Shown here: in pieces, positions 1 through 6,484 of the stretch
Layout: each line of letters opens with the position of its first letter
Position numbering within the stretch: position 1 is the first letter of the stretch
NCBI GenBank assembly: GCA_022758945.1
Contig: JAEMQE010000054.1
Span: 1 to 7,394 of the forward strand
DNA: 7,394 nt
From: Lentimicrobium sp.
Lineage (GTDB): Bacteria; Bacteroidota; Bacteroidia; Flavobacteriales; Flavobacteriaceae
Direction of reading: 5' to 3'
Program-made: the position numbers and the translations under genes
Notes under the pieces: model-generated
Databases searched by the model: none
What the model was told of the DNA's origin: nothing
The model's input: the letters and a program-made list of their open reading frames with translations, nothing else

Positions 1-409
1 TTAATAAATATTGTTCTAAATTTCTGTTTGTTGAAAGTTCATTTTCGATGGTTTTATCTTCAATATTGAAGTCAACATTCATTTTTTGAATGTCTTTTTC
101 GTCAAGAAGATTAACTAAATCTTCGTCAGAAACTGTAGAATGATAGGTAATGTAATTTTCTAGTGTTACATCATCGATTTCTGGCGAATTACTGTAAAAA
201 TAATTGTAAACCGGAACAGTCAATGCCAAAACCACAACAGCAGCAGCTGCATATATCCAAGTTTTTCTCCTCGCAAAAAGCGAAATTAACTTTGGCTCTT
301 TTTTGGGTAATTGTTGCATCATTTTTGCCGAAAAATCCTCAAAGTAATGCTCCGGAGTAGTAAATCCAGTTTTAATTTTTTGTTTGTTATCTAGTTTAAA
401 TGTTTTCAT
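1..409 (-). CDS. Putative single-pass membrane anti-sigma factor (3' end beyond window)
   Basis: An open frame starts at ATG 409 and runs without a stop to the left edge, giving 136 visible residues; the end of the protein is missing. Residues 1-49 are hydrophilic and basic and contain GFTTPEHYFEDF (15-26), a pattern I associate with Bacteroidota proteins encoded next to ECF sigma factors. One hydrophobic segment follows (about 51-72, WIYAAAAVVVLALTVPVY). The rest (73-136) is acidic and polar, presumably periplasmic. The start lies 33 bases after the stop of the ECF sigma gene on the same strand, so the two are probably co-transcribed. The inferred role is to hold the sigma factor at the inner membrane through the N-terminal segment. 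The visible part has no cysteine, so it lacks the HxxxCxxC zinc motif of ZAS-type anti-sigma factors. The anti-sigma call rests on context, topology and the N-terminal pattern, not on a recognised catalytic or binding domain. Confidence 0.7.
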   Translation of the reverse strand, partial: MKTFKLDNKQKIKTGFTTPEHYFEDFSAKMMQQLPKKEPKLISLFARRKTWIYAAAAVVVLALTVPVYNYFYSNSPEIDDVTLENYITYHSTVSDEDLVNLLDEKDIQKMNVDFNIEDKTIENELSTNRNLEQYLL

Positions 410-442
410 ACTATTTATTAGACTTAATCGAAGTCATTAGGT

Positions 443-985
443 TTAATTTGTTGTAACAAAGGCTTCTATTTTTTTTACGGCGTGGTGATAAGATGCTTTT
501 AAAGCTCCTACCGATGTTCCCAGAATCTCTGAAATTTCTTCGTATTTAAGTTCTTCAAAATATTTCATTTTAAAGATTAATTGTTGTTTCTCAGGTAATA
601 GTACAATTGCTTTTTGCAATTTTATCTGAATTTCATTTCCATCAAAATAGACGTCAGCTTTCAGATTATCGATAGTTTTGTTTTGTAATGTTTCTGATGA
701 AACCCCATTTTTTTTAGCTTTTTGATTCAAAAAAGTCAAAGCTTCATTGGTAGCAATGCGATACATCCACGAAAAAAGTTTGCTTTCACCTTTAAATTTA
801 TTCAAATATTGGAATACTTTCACGAAAGTGTTTTGCAAAACATCATCAGCATCATCGTGGTCTATAACAATATTTCGTATGTGATTATACAGCGGTTTTT
901 GATATTCTTTCAAGAGTTTTTCAAACGCCTGATTTTGCGTCTTTGGGTTTAATAACTCCTGAATGAATTCCTTTTCTTCTTGCAA
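443..985 (-). CDS. ECF-type RNA polymerase sigma factor (sigma-70 family)
   Basis: This 180-residue protein has the compact two-domain form of ECF sigma factors, which direct RNA polymerase to a dedicated set of promoters. Region 2 spans about residues 22-90, with the conserved DDADDVLQNTFVKVFQYL (44-61) and FSWMYRIATN (71-80), the core-binding and -10 recognition part. A variable linker covers about 91-118. Region 4 spans about 119-174, with LLPEKQQLIF (129-138) and the helix-turn-helix EISEILGTSVGALKASYHHA (150-169), which recognises the -35 region. Region 3 is absent, as expected. The start is TTG at 985: an in-frame TAA lies four codons upstream, only ATT and ATA precede the TTG, and the next ATG (residue 74) would remove region 2. 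The gene sits 61 bases after the SRPBCC-GyrI gene and 33 bases before the putative anti-sigma gene, all on the minus strand. I see no clear promoter of its own, so it may share a transcript with the upstream gene. Confidence 0.93.
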   Translation of the reverse strand: MQEEKEFIQELLNPKTQNQAFEKLLKEYQKPLYNHIRNIVIDHDDADDVLQNTFVKVFQYLNKFKGESKLFSWMYRIATNEALTFLNQKAKKNGVSSETLQNKTIDNLKADVYFDGNEIQIKLQKAIVLLPEKQQLIFKMKYFEELKYEEISEILGTSVGALKASYHHAVKKIEAFVTTN

Positions 986-1046
986 AGCTATAATTTATCA
1001 GTTTAGAATGGAATTTATCAAATAGGTTTAATCACAAATAAAAATA

Positions 1047-2156
1047 TTAAAATTCAGAAGGAATTTCTTTCTCAACTTTAGGTTTTGGGTTAATTTCTTC
1101 AGTTGCTTGAGTTGCTATCACTGTTGGTTTTGGCACCGCTTTTGGTCTTATTGGTAAATAAATTTCGGTTATCCATTTTGAAGGATTATTTATTTCATTT
1201 TTGCCAATTGTGTATATTTCAATATGAGAAAAAGTAGTATCAGCACTAAGATAATTTGTTCGAAGATATTCCATAGTTTTATCCAATGCTTTATTGGTAT
1301 GTGAATAATCGCCTGTCAATGTTGTTTTTACAGCTTGGAAAGATGGAAGTTTTTCTGAGGAAATATCGCTTCCTTCGACTAGGAAAATCGGGTCTTTAAT
1401 AGGAATACAAACTGACATTTTTGTCAGTTCATTGGCGGTATCATAAGTATGATAAATAACAAAAGGCTTTCCGCTTATGGTGATATTATTTTTTTTACAG
1501 AAATTAGTAACTTTAGTAATAACAATTCCGGAATTTTTGGAAATTTTTGAAAATTTGCTAGTAAATGTTTGTGCCAGGTAGAAAACTTCGGGATTGTTTA
1601 CTAAACCATTTACTTTTACGGAATAAGTATTTATTTCATAATCTAATTTCTTGTCTAAATTGGCCAAACTTTTTTCGAACATGGAACCAAATATTTTCTC
1701 CGCACCGCCATTAAAAGCCGTTAGCACTTTGAAAAGAAAACCCATTCTTCCTTTTGCTTTCCAAGATACTTTTGTTTTTCCCAAAGTATCTTTGAAACTC
1801 ATAGAAACATTAGCAGAATTGCCATTAAAATTCATCGTTTGGAGAATACTGTCGTTCTCTTTTATATTTATGGTTTGTAAATCTCCATCACCTTGTTTTC
1901 CATTCCAAGAACAAGAACTGCCTTTTCCAATGGTATTTTTTGAATAAGTAATGTTTATAAGAGAATCTTCAACAGCCAATGAATTCCAATCTCTCCAATT
2001 TTTATAATCGTTGACATAATTAAATACGGATGATTTTGGCGAATTGATAATTTTACTTCTTTCTACAGTAAAATTACCTTTTTGTGTTGCAACAAAAATG
2101 GATAAGGCTACTAAACTAAGCAATAATAAAAGAAAGAGGTACTTTAAAATTCTCAT
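1047..2156 (-). CDS. Membrane-anchored SRPBCC domain protein with C-terminal GyrI-like (effector-binding) domain
   Basis: The protein has 369 residues from the chosen start. Residues 2-24 form a strongly hydrophobic N-terminal segment (ILKYLFLLLLLSLVALSIFV), an uncleaved anchor or signal peptide. About 28-172 resembles the SRPBCC/polyketide-cyclase fold: VERSKIINSPKSSVFNYV followed by the typical NWRDWNSL, and a closing amphipathic helix (MFEKSLANLDKKLD). About 178-337 resembles the GyrI-like/AraC effector-binding domain: FVIYHTYD, the TLTGDYSHTNKALDKTMEYL helix and WITEIYLPIR near the end. A Pro/Lys/Glu-rich tail (338-369) finishes it. Both folds bind small hydrophobic ligands; the ligand here is unknown. 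The frame stays open to an ATG at 2216, but that adds 20 polar residues ahead of the hydrophobic segment, so ATG 2156 is preferred. The gene is first in a minus-strand run with the ECF sigma factor. A weak -7-like TAACTTTA lies just upstream of the chosen ATG, without a good -33 partner. Function is not established. Confidence 0.8.
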   Translation of the reverse strand: MRILKYLFLLLLLSLVALSIFVATQKGNFTVERSKIINSPKSSVFNYVNDYKNWRDWNSLAVEDSLINITYSKNTIGKGSSCSWNGKQGDGDLQTINIKENDSILQTMNFNGNSANVSMSFKDTLGKTKVSWKAKGRMGFLFKVLTAFNGGAEKIFGSMFEKSLANLDKKLDYEINTYSVKVNGLVNNPEVFYLAQTFTSKFSKISKNSGIVITKVTNFCKKNNITISGKPFVIYHTYDTANELTKMSVCIPIKDPIFLVEGSDISSEKLPSFQAVKTTLTGDYSHTNKALDKTMEYLRTNYLSADTTFSHIEIYTIGKNEINNPSKWITEIYLPIRPKAVPKPTVIATQATEEINPKPKVEKEIPSEF

Positions 2157-2453
2157 AATAAACGGTTTAATTTCTGTTGTAAAGTTAGAAATTTTATCAA
2201 TACGTTTAACTGACATAAAAGTATAAAATTTATTTTCACAGTCATATTCGATAGATTTAGAAGAAACTACTATTTTTTTGGAAATTAAATCACAATATAT
2301 CAGAAAGTTGCATTAGCAAGAAAGTTCCAACAAATACAGCAATTATTATTTGTATCCTTTAATTTTCTTCCAAATAAATGATGATTTTTGTGTTATGTTC
2401 AAAGAATACCTATATTTGTTTACTATTATTTATAAAACAACTAAATATCTTTA
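2157..2453. other. Divergent intergenic region between the SRPBCC-GyrI gene and the M49 peptidase gene
   Basis: This AT-rich stretch has no credible gene. It holds the plus-strand promoter described at 2388-2418. On the minus side I see only imperfect -7-like boxes (TACTTTTA overlapping the ATG at 2216, and TAACTTTA nearer 2156), neither with a TTG at the right distance. An 8-base direct repeat, AGAAAGTT, occurs at 2302-2309 and 2319-2326, 17 bases apart; it could be a regulator site but is short enough to be chance. Confidence 0.6.
2388..2418 (+). promoter_or_regulatory. Bacteroidetes-type promoter of the M49 peptidase gene
   Basis: TTG at 2388-2390 is followed by 20 bases and then TATATTTG at 2411-2418. 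This is an exact match to the Bacteroidetes housekeeping promoter form TTG, about 17-23 bases, TAnnTTTG. Transcription would begin a few bases after 2418, leaving a leader of roughly 30 bases before the ATG at 2454. It is the only site in the window where both boxes match at the right spacing. Confidence 0.75.
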
Positions 2454-4490
2454 ATGATGAAATTATTTAAAATTGCAGGTGTTTTTATGACGATTGGATT
2501 TTCATTTTTTTGTAATGCACAAATCAAGACTTCCGATGTAAAAACGACCGAAAAAGCGCCTTTTGATTACGTTGTTGAGCAATTTGCCGACATAAAAGTG
2601 TTGCGTTACCAAATTCCTGGCTGGGAAAATCTAACGCTTAAAGAACAAAAATTAGTATATTATTTGACTCAAGCCGGCTATTCTGGTCGAGATATTGGTT
2701 GGGATCAACATTACAAATACAACCTAAAAATTAGAAAAGCTTTAGAGAATATTTATGTAAATTATAAAGGAGATAAAAAATCAACGGATTGGAAAAACTT
2801 TGAAATTTATATCAAAAGAGTTTGGTTTGCCAGTGGAATTCATCATCATTATTCGAATGATAAAATTAAACCCGCTTTTTCTGCAGCCTATTTTGATGGT
2901 TTGCTGAAAGCCACAAAAACGAGCTTATCGCCTGCAATTGTTGCCGTTTTATTCAATGATGCCGATGCCAAAAAAGTAAATCTTGATGAATCAAAGGGAT
3001 TATTAGAAGGTTCTGCCATCAATTTTTATGACAAAGGAATCACTGCAAAAGAAGTGGAAGCATTTTATGCCAAAAAAATAAGTCCGGATCCTAAAAAGCC
3101 ATATTCTTTTGGTTTAAACTCTAAACTAGTTCGCAATTCAAAAGGACAATTAGAAGAGAAAGTTTGGAAAAGTGGCGGAATGTATGGTGCTGCGATTGAC
3201 AAAATCATTTATTGGTTAGAAAAAGCAAAAAGCGTTGCCGAAAACAAACCACAAGCTGATGCTATTGGATTGCTTATTAGTTATTACAAAACAGGAAGTT
3301 TAAAAACGTGGGACGATTATAACATCGCTTGGTCTCAAGCAACAGAAGGAAATATTGACTACATCAACAGTTTTATTGAGGTGTATAATGATCCTTTGGG
3401 ATATCGAGGTTCGTATGAAAGCATTGTTCAAATTAAAGATTTTGATATGTCTAAAAAAATGGAGGTGATTTCTAAAAACGCCCAATGGTTTGAAGATAAT
3501 TCTCCTTTACTTCCTGAAAACAAAAAGAAAAACGTGGTGGGTGTATCCTACAAAACTGTGGTTGTTGCCGGTGAATCGGGTGATTCTTCTCCTGCAACAC
3601 CAATAGGTGTCAACCTTCCAAACGCGGATTGGATTCGTGCCGCACACGGTTCGAAATCAGTTTCGTTAGGAAATATTATTGATTCTTATAATAAGGCAGG
3701 TGGTAAAGGAAGATTACAAGAATTTGCCAATGATCCTGAAGAAATAGCTTTGGCTGAAAAATATGCTGAATTAGGAGATAAAATGCACACGGCTTTACAC
3801 GAAGTTATTGGTCATGCTTCAGGACAAATAAATCCTGGAGTTGGAACACCGAAAGAAACTTTGAAAAGTTATGCTTCGACTCTTGAAGAAGGAAGAGCGG
3901 ATTTAGTAGGATTGTACTATGTTTATAGTCCAAAACTACAAGAATTAGGTTTAGTTGACGATTGGAAAAAACTGGGAATGGAATCCTATGATAGTTACAT
4001 CAGAAATGGTTTGATGACTCAATTAATTCGATTGGAACCGGGTGCTAATATTGAAGAAGCACACATGAGAAACCGTCAGTTTATAAGTGCTTGGGTTTTC
4101 GAAAAAGGGAAAAAAGACAACGTAATCGAGAAATTAACTCGCAACGGAAAAACCTATTTCAACATCACTGATTATGACAAATTACACGAATTATTTGGAC
4201 AATTGTTGCGTGAAATTCAAAGAATCAAATCAGAAGGGGATTATGAAGCAGGAAAAGCATTGGTCGAAAATTATGGTGTGAAAGTAGATCAAAAAATACA
4301 CGCTGAAGTATTGGAACGCAACAAACAATTTACATCAGCTCCTTACAGTGGTTTTGTGAATCCGGTTTTGGTTCCTAAATTAGATGCGAAAGGAAATATT
4401 ATTTCGATACAAGTAACACAACCCAAATCTTTTGCGGAACAAATGTTGAAATATTCTAAAACTTATGGTTTTTTACCTTTAGAAAATTAG
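2454..4490 (+). CDS. Secreted M49-family zinc metallopeptidase (dipeptidyl peptidase III-like)
   Basis: Family M49 enzymes remove dipeptides from the N-terminus of short peptides. This 678-residue protein has the length of bacterial DPP III proteins (Bacteroides forms are about 675). It carries the family's unusual HExxGH zinc motif as HEVIGH (449-454), with H449 and H454 as expected zinc ligands and E450 as catalytic base. The second motif is EEGRAD (478-483), with E479 the expected third ligand. The gap of about 30 residues between motifs fits the bacterial form rather than the longer mammalian one. The N-terminus KLFKIAGVFMTIGFSFFCNA looks like a Sec signal peptide cleaved after A22; the C20 context (SFFC) is not a good lipobox. 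Periplasmic or outer location is therefore likely, unlike the cytosolic eukaryotic enzyme. Two adjacent ATG codons (2454, 2457) are both possible starts. An exact promoter precedes the gene and a strong terminator follows, so it is probably monocistronic. Homologues are sometimes labelled 'dihydrofolate reductase' in databases; nothing here resembles that enzyme. Confidence 0.92.
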   Translation: MMKLFKIAGVFMTIGFSFFCNAQIKTSDVKTTEKAPFDYVVEQFADIKVLRYQIPGWENLTLKEQKLVYYLTQAGYSGRDIGWDQHYKYNLKIRKALENIYVNYKGDKKSTDWKNFEIYIKRVWFASGIHHHYSNDKIKPAFSAAYFDGLLKATKTSLSPAIVAVLFNDADAKKVNLDESKGLLEGSAINFYDKGITAKEVEAFYAKKISPDPKKPYSFGLNSKLVRNSKGQLEEKVWKSGGMYGAAIDKIIYWLEKAKSVAENKPQADAIGLLISYYKTGSLKTWDDYNIAWSQATEGNIDYINSFIEVYNDPLGYRGSYESIVQIKDFDMSKKMEVISKNAQWFEDNSPLLPENKKKNVVGVSYKTVVVAGESGDSSPATPIGVNLPNADWIRAAHGSKSVSLGNIIDSYNKAGGKGRLQEFANDPEEIALAEKYAELGDKMHTALHEVIGHASGQINPGVGTPKETLKSYASTLEEGRADLVGLYYVYSPKLQELGLVDDWKKLGMESYDSYIRNGLMTQLIRLEPGANIEEAHMRNRQFISAWVFEKGKKDNVIEKLTRNGKTYFNITDYDKLHELFGQLLREIQRIKSEGDYEAGKALVENYGVKVDQKIHAEVLERNKQFTSAPYSGFVNPVLVPKLDAKGNIISIQVTQPKSFAEQMLKYSKTYGFLPLEN

Positions 4491-4511
4491 AAAAATAGTT
4501 GATTTATATAG

Positions 4512-4543
4512 AAAAGGATGTCTTGATGGACATCCTTTTTTTT
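4512..4543 (+). terminator. Rho-independent terminator of the M49 peptidase gene
   Basis: A perfect 11-bp stem (AAAAGGATGTC at 4512-4522, GACATCCTTTT at 4529-4539) closes a 6-base loop. Its 3' side runs into eight consecutive T at 4536-4543. It lies 21 bases after the peptidase stop codon. On the minus strand the stem is followed only by the four T of the stem itself, so it would be weaker for the small gene facing it. Confidence 0.9.
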
Positions 4544-4559
4544 GTTATGAAGAAAAATT

Positions 4560-4748
4560 CTATCGTTTAAAAAATATTTTTATCATAAATAAAAGGATGA
4601 TAAAAATGATAAACGCAATCAGAATCTTATAATTTCCTTTATAAAAAGTTTGATGCAGCTTTGCATCTTTTCGGTAAGCATAAATCATTGCGATAACGAA
4701 AGCAACAAAAAAAGCGGCTGCAAAAGCCAATTGTCCTGGACTAAACAT
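4560..4748 (-). CDS. Small two-helix membrane protein of unknown function
   Basis: A 62-residue protein starting MFSPGQLAFA. It has two hydrophobic segments, about residues 7-25 and 41-59, joined by a basic polar loop (RKDAKLHQTFYKGNYK, 26-41), and ends KIFFKR. By the positive-inside rule the loop should face the cytoplasm. I do not recognise a named family or function; the MFxPGQL start and RKD loop remind me of small conserved hypothetical proteins in Flavobacteriaceae, from memory only. The frame extends upstream to a TTG at 4769, but that TTG is the end of an exact TAAATTTG -7 promoter box, so ATG 4748 is preferred. The gene converges on the M49 peptidase gene, whose terminator lies between them, and is divergent from the pyrophosphohydrolase gene. 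Clear codon structure and a matching promoter box support a real gene. Confidence 0.7.
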   Translation of the reverse strand: MFSPGQLAFAAAFFVAFVIAMIYAYRKDAKLHQTFYKGNYKILIAFIIFIILLFMIKIFFKR

Positions 4749-4766
4749 AGTTTGAAATATTTTGAG

Positions 4767-4774
4767 CAAATTTA
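4767..4774 (-). promoter_or_regulatory. Candidate -7 promoter box for the small membrane protein gene
   Basis: Read on the minus strand this is TAAATTTG, an exact TAnnTTTG box, 18 bases before the ATG at 4748. No TTG is found at the usual -33 distance, so only half of the promoter is supported. Transcription would start between the box and the ATG, giving a very short leader and arguing against the in-frame TTG at 4769 as a start codon. Confidence 0.45.
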
Positions 4775-4830
4775 GGAATTAGTTTAGGAAAAGTGGCGTA
4801 ATTTGCCAACTCATTTAATCAAATATAATT

Positions 4831-5220
4831 ATGCAAAAACAAATCAACGCCGTCAAAGAATTTCATACCGCATTTAAAATTGGTCATAGTGAAGATCCAA
4901 GAGCCGATTTGGGCGAAATCAAAAACACACTTCGGTACAATTTGATGAAGGAAGAAAACGAAGAATATCTTGAAGCGGTTCAGAATAATGATTTAATAGA
5001 AATCGCTGATGCTCTAGGCGATATGATGTACATTCTTTGCGGAACGATTATAGAACACGGTTTGCAGCATAAAATTGAAGAAGTTTTCGACGAAATTCAA
5101 CGCAGCAATATGAGTAAATTGGGCGAAGACGGACAACCTATTTATCGCGAAGACGGAAAGGTAATGAAAGGACCTAATTATTTTAAACCGGATTTTTCGA
5201 AAATACTTGGAGGAAGATAG
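4831..5220 (+). CDS. MazG-like all-alpha nucleoside triphosphate pyrophosphohydrolase
   Basis: This 129-residue protein belongs to the all-alpha NTP pyrophosphatase superfamily (MazG, dUTPase, PRA-PH), which cleaves nucleotides to monophosphate and pyrophosphate using Mg2+ held by acidic residues. The metal motif ExxE...ExxD is visible as KEENEEY (E41, E42, E44, E45) followed by LIEIADALGDMMY (E57, D60, D64). The C-terminal part, SNMSKLGEDGQPIYREDGK (92-110) with KGPNYFKPD after it, resembles the DR2231-like subgroup, whose Deinococcus member acts on dUTP; the substrate here is inferred, not shown. Length fits a single-domain cytoplasmic protein that would work as a dimer. A house-cleaning role against non-canonical nucleotides is the likely job. 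The ATG at 4831 is the natural start. A near -7 box, TAATTTG (4799-4805), is one base short of consensus. The stop codon touches the first copy of the heptamer repeat at 5220. Confidence 0.9.
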   Translation: MQKQINAVKEFHTAFKIGHSEDPRADLGEIKNTLRYNLMKEENEEYLEAVQNNDLIEIADALGDMMYILCGTIIEHGLQHKIEEVFDEIQRSNMSKLGEDGQPIYREDGKVMKGPNYFKPDFSKILGGR

Positions 5221-5263
5221 CAGATAAAAAAGGTAGCAGATAGCAGATTGCAAAGAGCAAAAA
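5220..5263 (+). repeat. Left array of degenerate heptamers (GCAGATN)
   Basis: GCAGATA occurs at 5220-5226, its first G being the last base of the preceding stop codon. After a 9-base gap come four units in strict 7-base register: GCAGATA (5236), GCAGATT (5243), GCAAAGA (5250) and GCAAAAA (5257). The units are the reverse complement of those in the right-hand array at 5323-5357, so the two arrays face each other across the hairpin. Confidence 0.6.
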
Positions 5264-5302
5264 AGCAGTTTAAAGATAAAAATTAGTATCTTTAAACTGC
5301 TT
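5259..5302 (-). terminator. 16-bp hairpin, intrinsic terminator for ilvE
   Basis: A perfect 16-bp stem pairs 5263-5278 with 5287-5302 (core GCAGTTTAAAGATA) around an 8-base loop. On the minus strand the stem ends in six T (positions 5264 down to 5259), as expected for a terminator of ilvE, whose stop lies about 58 bases upstream in that direction. On the plus strand the stem is followed by an AT-rich run without a clean T tract, so termination of the pyrophosphohydrolase transcript would be less certain. Confidence 0.8.
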
Positions 5303-5322
5303 CAAATATTTATATTTATTCC

Positions 5323-5357
5323 AACCTGAAATCTGCCGTCTGCAATCTGTAACCTGA
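5323..5357 (-). repeat. Right array of five degenerate heptamers (AAYCTGN)
   Basis: Five units follow in exact 7-base register on the plus strand: AACCTGA (5323), AATCTGC (5330), CGTCTGC (5337), AATCTGT (5344) and AACCTGA (5351). Read on the minus strand they are NCAGRTT units, the same family as the left array. The array ends three bases before the ilvE stop codon. Positions 5330-5343 are the reverse complement of 5236-5249 in 12 of 14 bases, so the arrays could form an outer stem around the inner hairpin. Confidence 0.7.
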
Positions 5358-5360
5358 GAA

Positions 5361-6428
5361 CTAAACCTTAACTGTCCATCCAAAAGTATCTTCGGCGAGT
5401 TTATGCTGAATATTAGTCAATTTATCTTTAAGTTGTAATGCAACTGAATTTTCTAATTTTGGCAATTCATAATACACATCCTGATATGAGAATCCAACAA
5501 TTGGATTAACAACTGCGGCTGTTCCTGCTCCAAAAATTTCTTTCAGACTTCCATTTTTGGCACTTTCAACCAATTCAGAAACTAAAACAGGACGAACTTC
5601 TACTTTTATACCTTCACGTTTTGCCATATCAATAAGGCTTTTTCTGGTCACACCGTCAAGAATTCTTTCGCTAACAGGAGCTGTAAATAAAGTATCGTTT
5701 ATTCTGAAAAACACATTCATTGTTCCAGCTTCTTCGAGTTTGGTGTGCGTTGCATCATCGGTCCAAATTACTTGTTGGAAACCTGCTTTATTGGCTAAAT
5801 TTGTTGGATAAAACTGCGCAGCATAATTTCCTGCAGCTTTTGCAGCACCAATTCCGCCGTTTGCAGCTCTACTGAAGTGCTCTGCAATTAACACTTTTAC
5901 CTCACCCGAATAATATGCTTTTGCAGGCGATAAAAGAATCATAAACTTGTAATCATTTGATGGATTTGCAATTACTCCAGTTCCGGTAGCAATCATAAAG
6001 GGTCTGATGTACATCGTGTTTCCTTTTCCTTTTTGAATCCAGGCTTCATCTAACTTCAATAATTGTTTTAATCCTTCCATAAATATTTCTTCTGGAACTT
6101 CTGGCATTGCCATTCTTGTTGCAGAATTATTAAAACGGTGATAATTTTCATCAGGTCTAAACAACCATAAATCATTATTATCATCTTTGTACGCTTTCAT
6201 TCCTTCGAAAATGGCTTGACCATAATGAAAAACTTTGGCAGAAGGGTCTAACAAAAATGGAGCATAAGGTTTGATGATTGGTTTTTGCCATTCGCCATTT
6301 GTGAAATCACATTCGAACATATGATCGGTAAAAACTTCGCCAAAATGTAAATTATCAAAATCCACATCCTTTATTTTTGAAGTTGCGGCTTTTATGATTT
6401 CAATTTTGTTGGTTTGTGTTGCACTCAT
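5361..6428 (-). CDS. ilvE: Branched-chain amino acid aminotransferase
   Basis: This PLP-dependent enzyme interconverts leucine, isoleucine and valine with their 2-oxo acids, using glutamate/2-oxoglutarate as partner, in the cytoplasm; it is the last step of synthesis or first of breakdown. The 355-residue length and sequence match the fold-type IV BCAT group that includes the eukaryotic enzymes. Landmarks are FHYGQAIFEGMKAY (67-80), MYIRPFMIATG (139-149), GGIGAAKAAGNYAAQFYP (191-208) with K197 the expected Schiff-base lysine, LEEAGTMNVFF (231-241) and GAGTAAVVNPI (300-310). The last segment lacks the CxxC redox motif of the mammalian enzymes. The protein is complete, ending GWTVKV. ATG 6428 is the natural start, about 48 bases after an exact -7 box. 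It is divergent from mnmD and ends in the heptamer/hairpin region. Confidence 0.96.
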   Translation of the reverse strand: MSATQTNKIEIIKAATSKIKDVDFDNLHFGEVFTDHMFECDFTNGEWQKPIIKPYAPFLLDPSAKVFHYGQAIFEGMKAYKDDNNDLWLFRPDENYHRFNNSATRMAMPEVPEEIFMEGLKQLLKLDEAWIQKGKGNTMYIRPFMIATGTGVIANPSNDYKFMILLSPAKAYYSGEVKVLIAEHFSRAANGGIGAAKAAGNYAAQFYPTNLANKAGFQQVIWTDDATHTKLEEAGTMNVFFRINDTLFTAPVSERILDGVTRKSLIDMAKREGIKVEVRPVLVSELVESAKNGSLKEIFGAGTAAVVNPIVGFSYQDVYYELPKLENSVALQLKDKLTNIQHKLAEDTFGWTVKV

Positions 6429-6476
6429 AATTAGTTATTCTATTTAATATTTTATATAAGGTAAGGTGATGGTAAA

Positions 6477-6484
6477 CAAATTTA
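6477..6484 (-). promoter_or_regulatory. Candidate -7 promoter box for ilvE
   Basis: On the minus strand this reads TAAATTTG, an exact TAnnTTTG box, 48 bases before the ilvE ATG. The nearest upstream TTG that could act as -33 is about 27 bases away, longer than usual, so the site is only partly supported. It would give a leader of about 40 bases. Confidence 0.45.

Noticed and set aside
163..360. Plus-strand open frame of 65 codons
   Set aside because: It lies antisense within the putative anti-sigma gene, which has the more protein-like sequence, topology and gene context.
983..990. Exact TAnnTTTG box (TAGCTTTG, minus strand) overlapping the TTG start of the ECF sigma gene
   Set aside because: No TTG lies at the -33 distance, and transcription from it would begin inside the coding region with no other usable start codon, so it is probably chance.
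2157..2216. Twenty extra N-terminal residues of the SRPBCC-GyrI protein from ATG 2216
   Set aside because: They place a polar stretch ahead of a classic N-terminal membrane segment, and a -7-like box falls inside this stretch; ATG 2156 is the better start, though 2216 cannot be excluded.
2302..2326. 8-base direct repeat AGAAAGTT with 17-base period in the divergent intergenic region
   Set aside because: Two short AT-rich copies are not enough to claim a regulator site; recorded only as a note within the intergenic entry.
4799..4805. Possible -7 box TAATTTG ahead of the pyrophosphohydrolase gene
   Set aside because: It is one base shorter than TAnnTTTG and has no TTG at the proper distance upstream.
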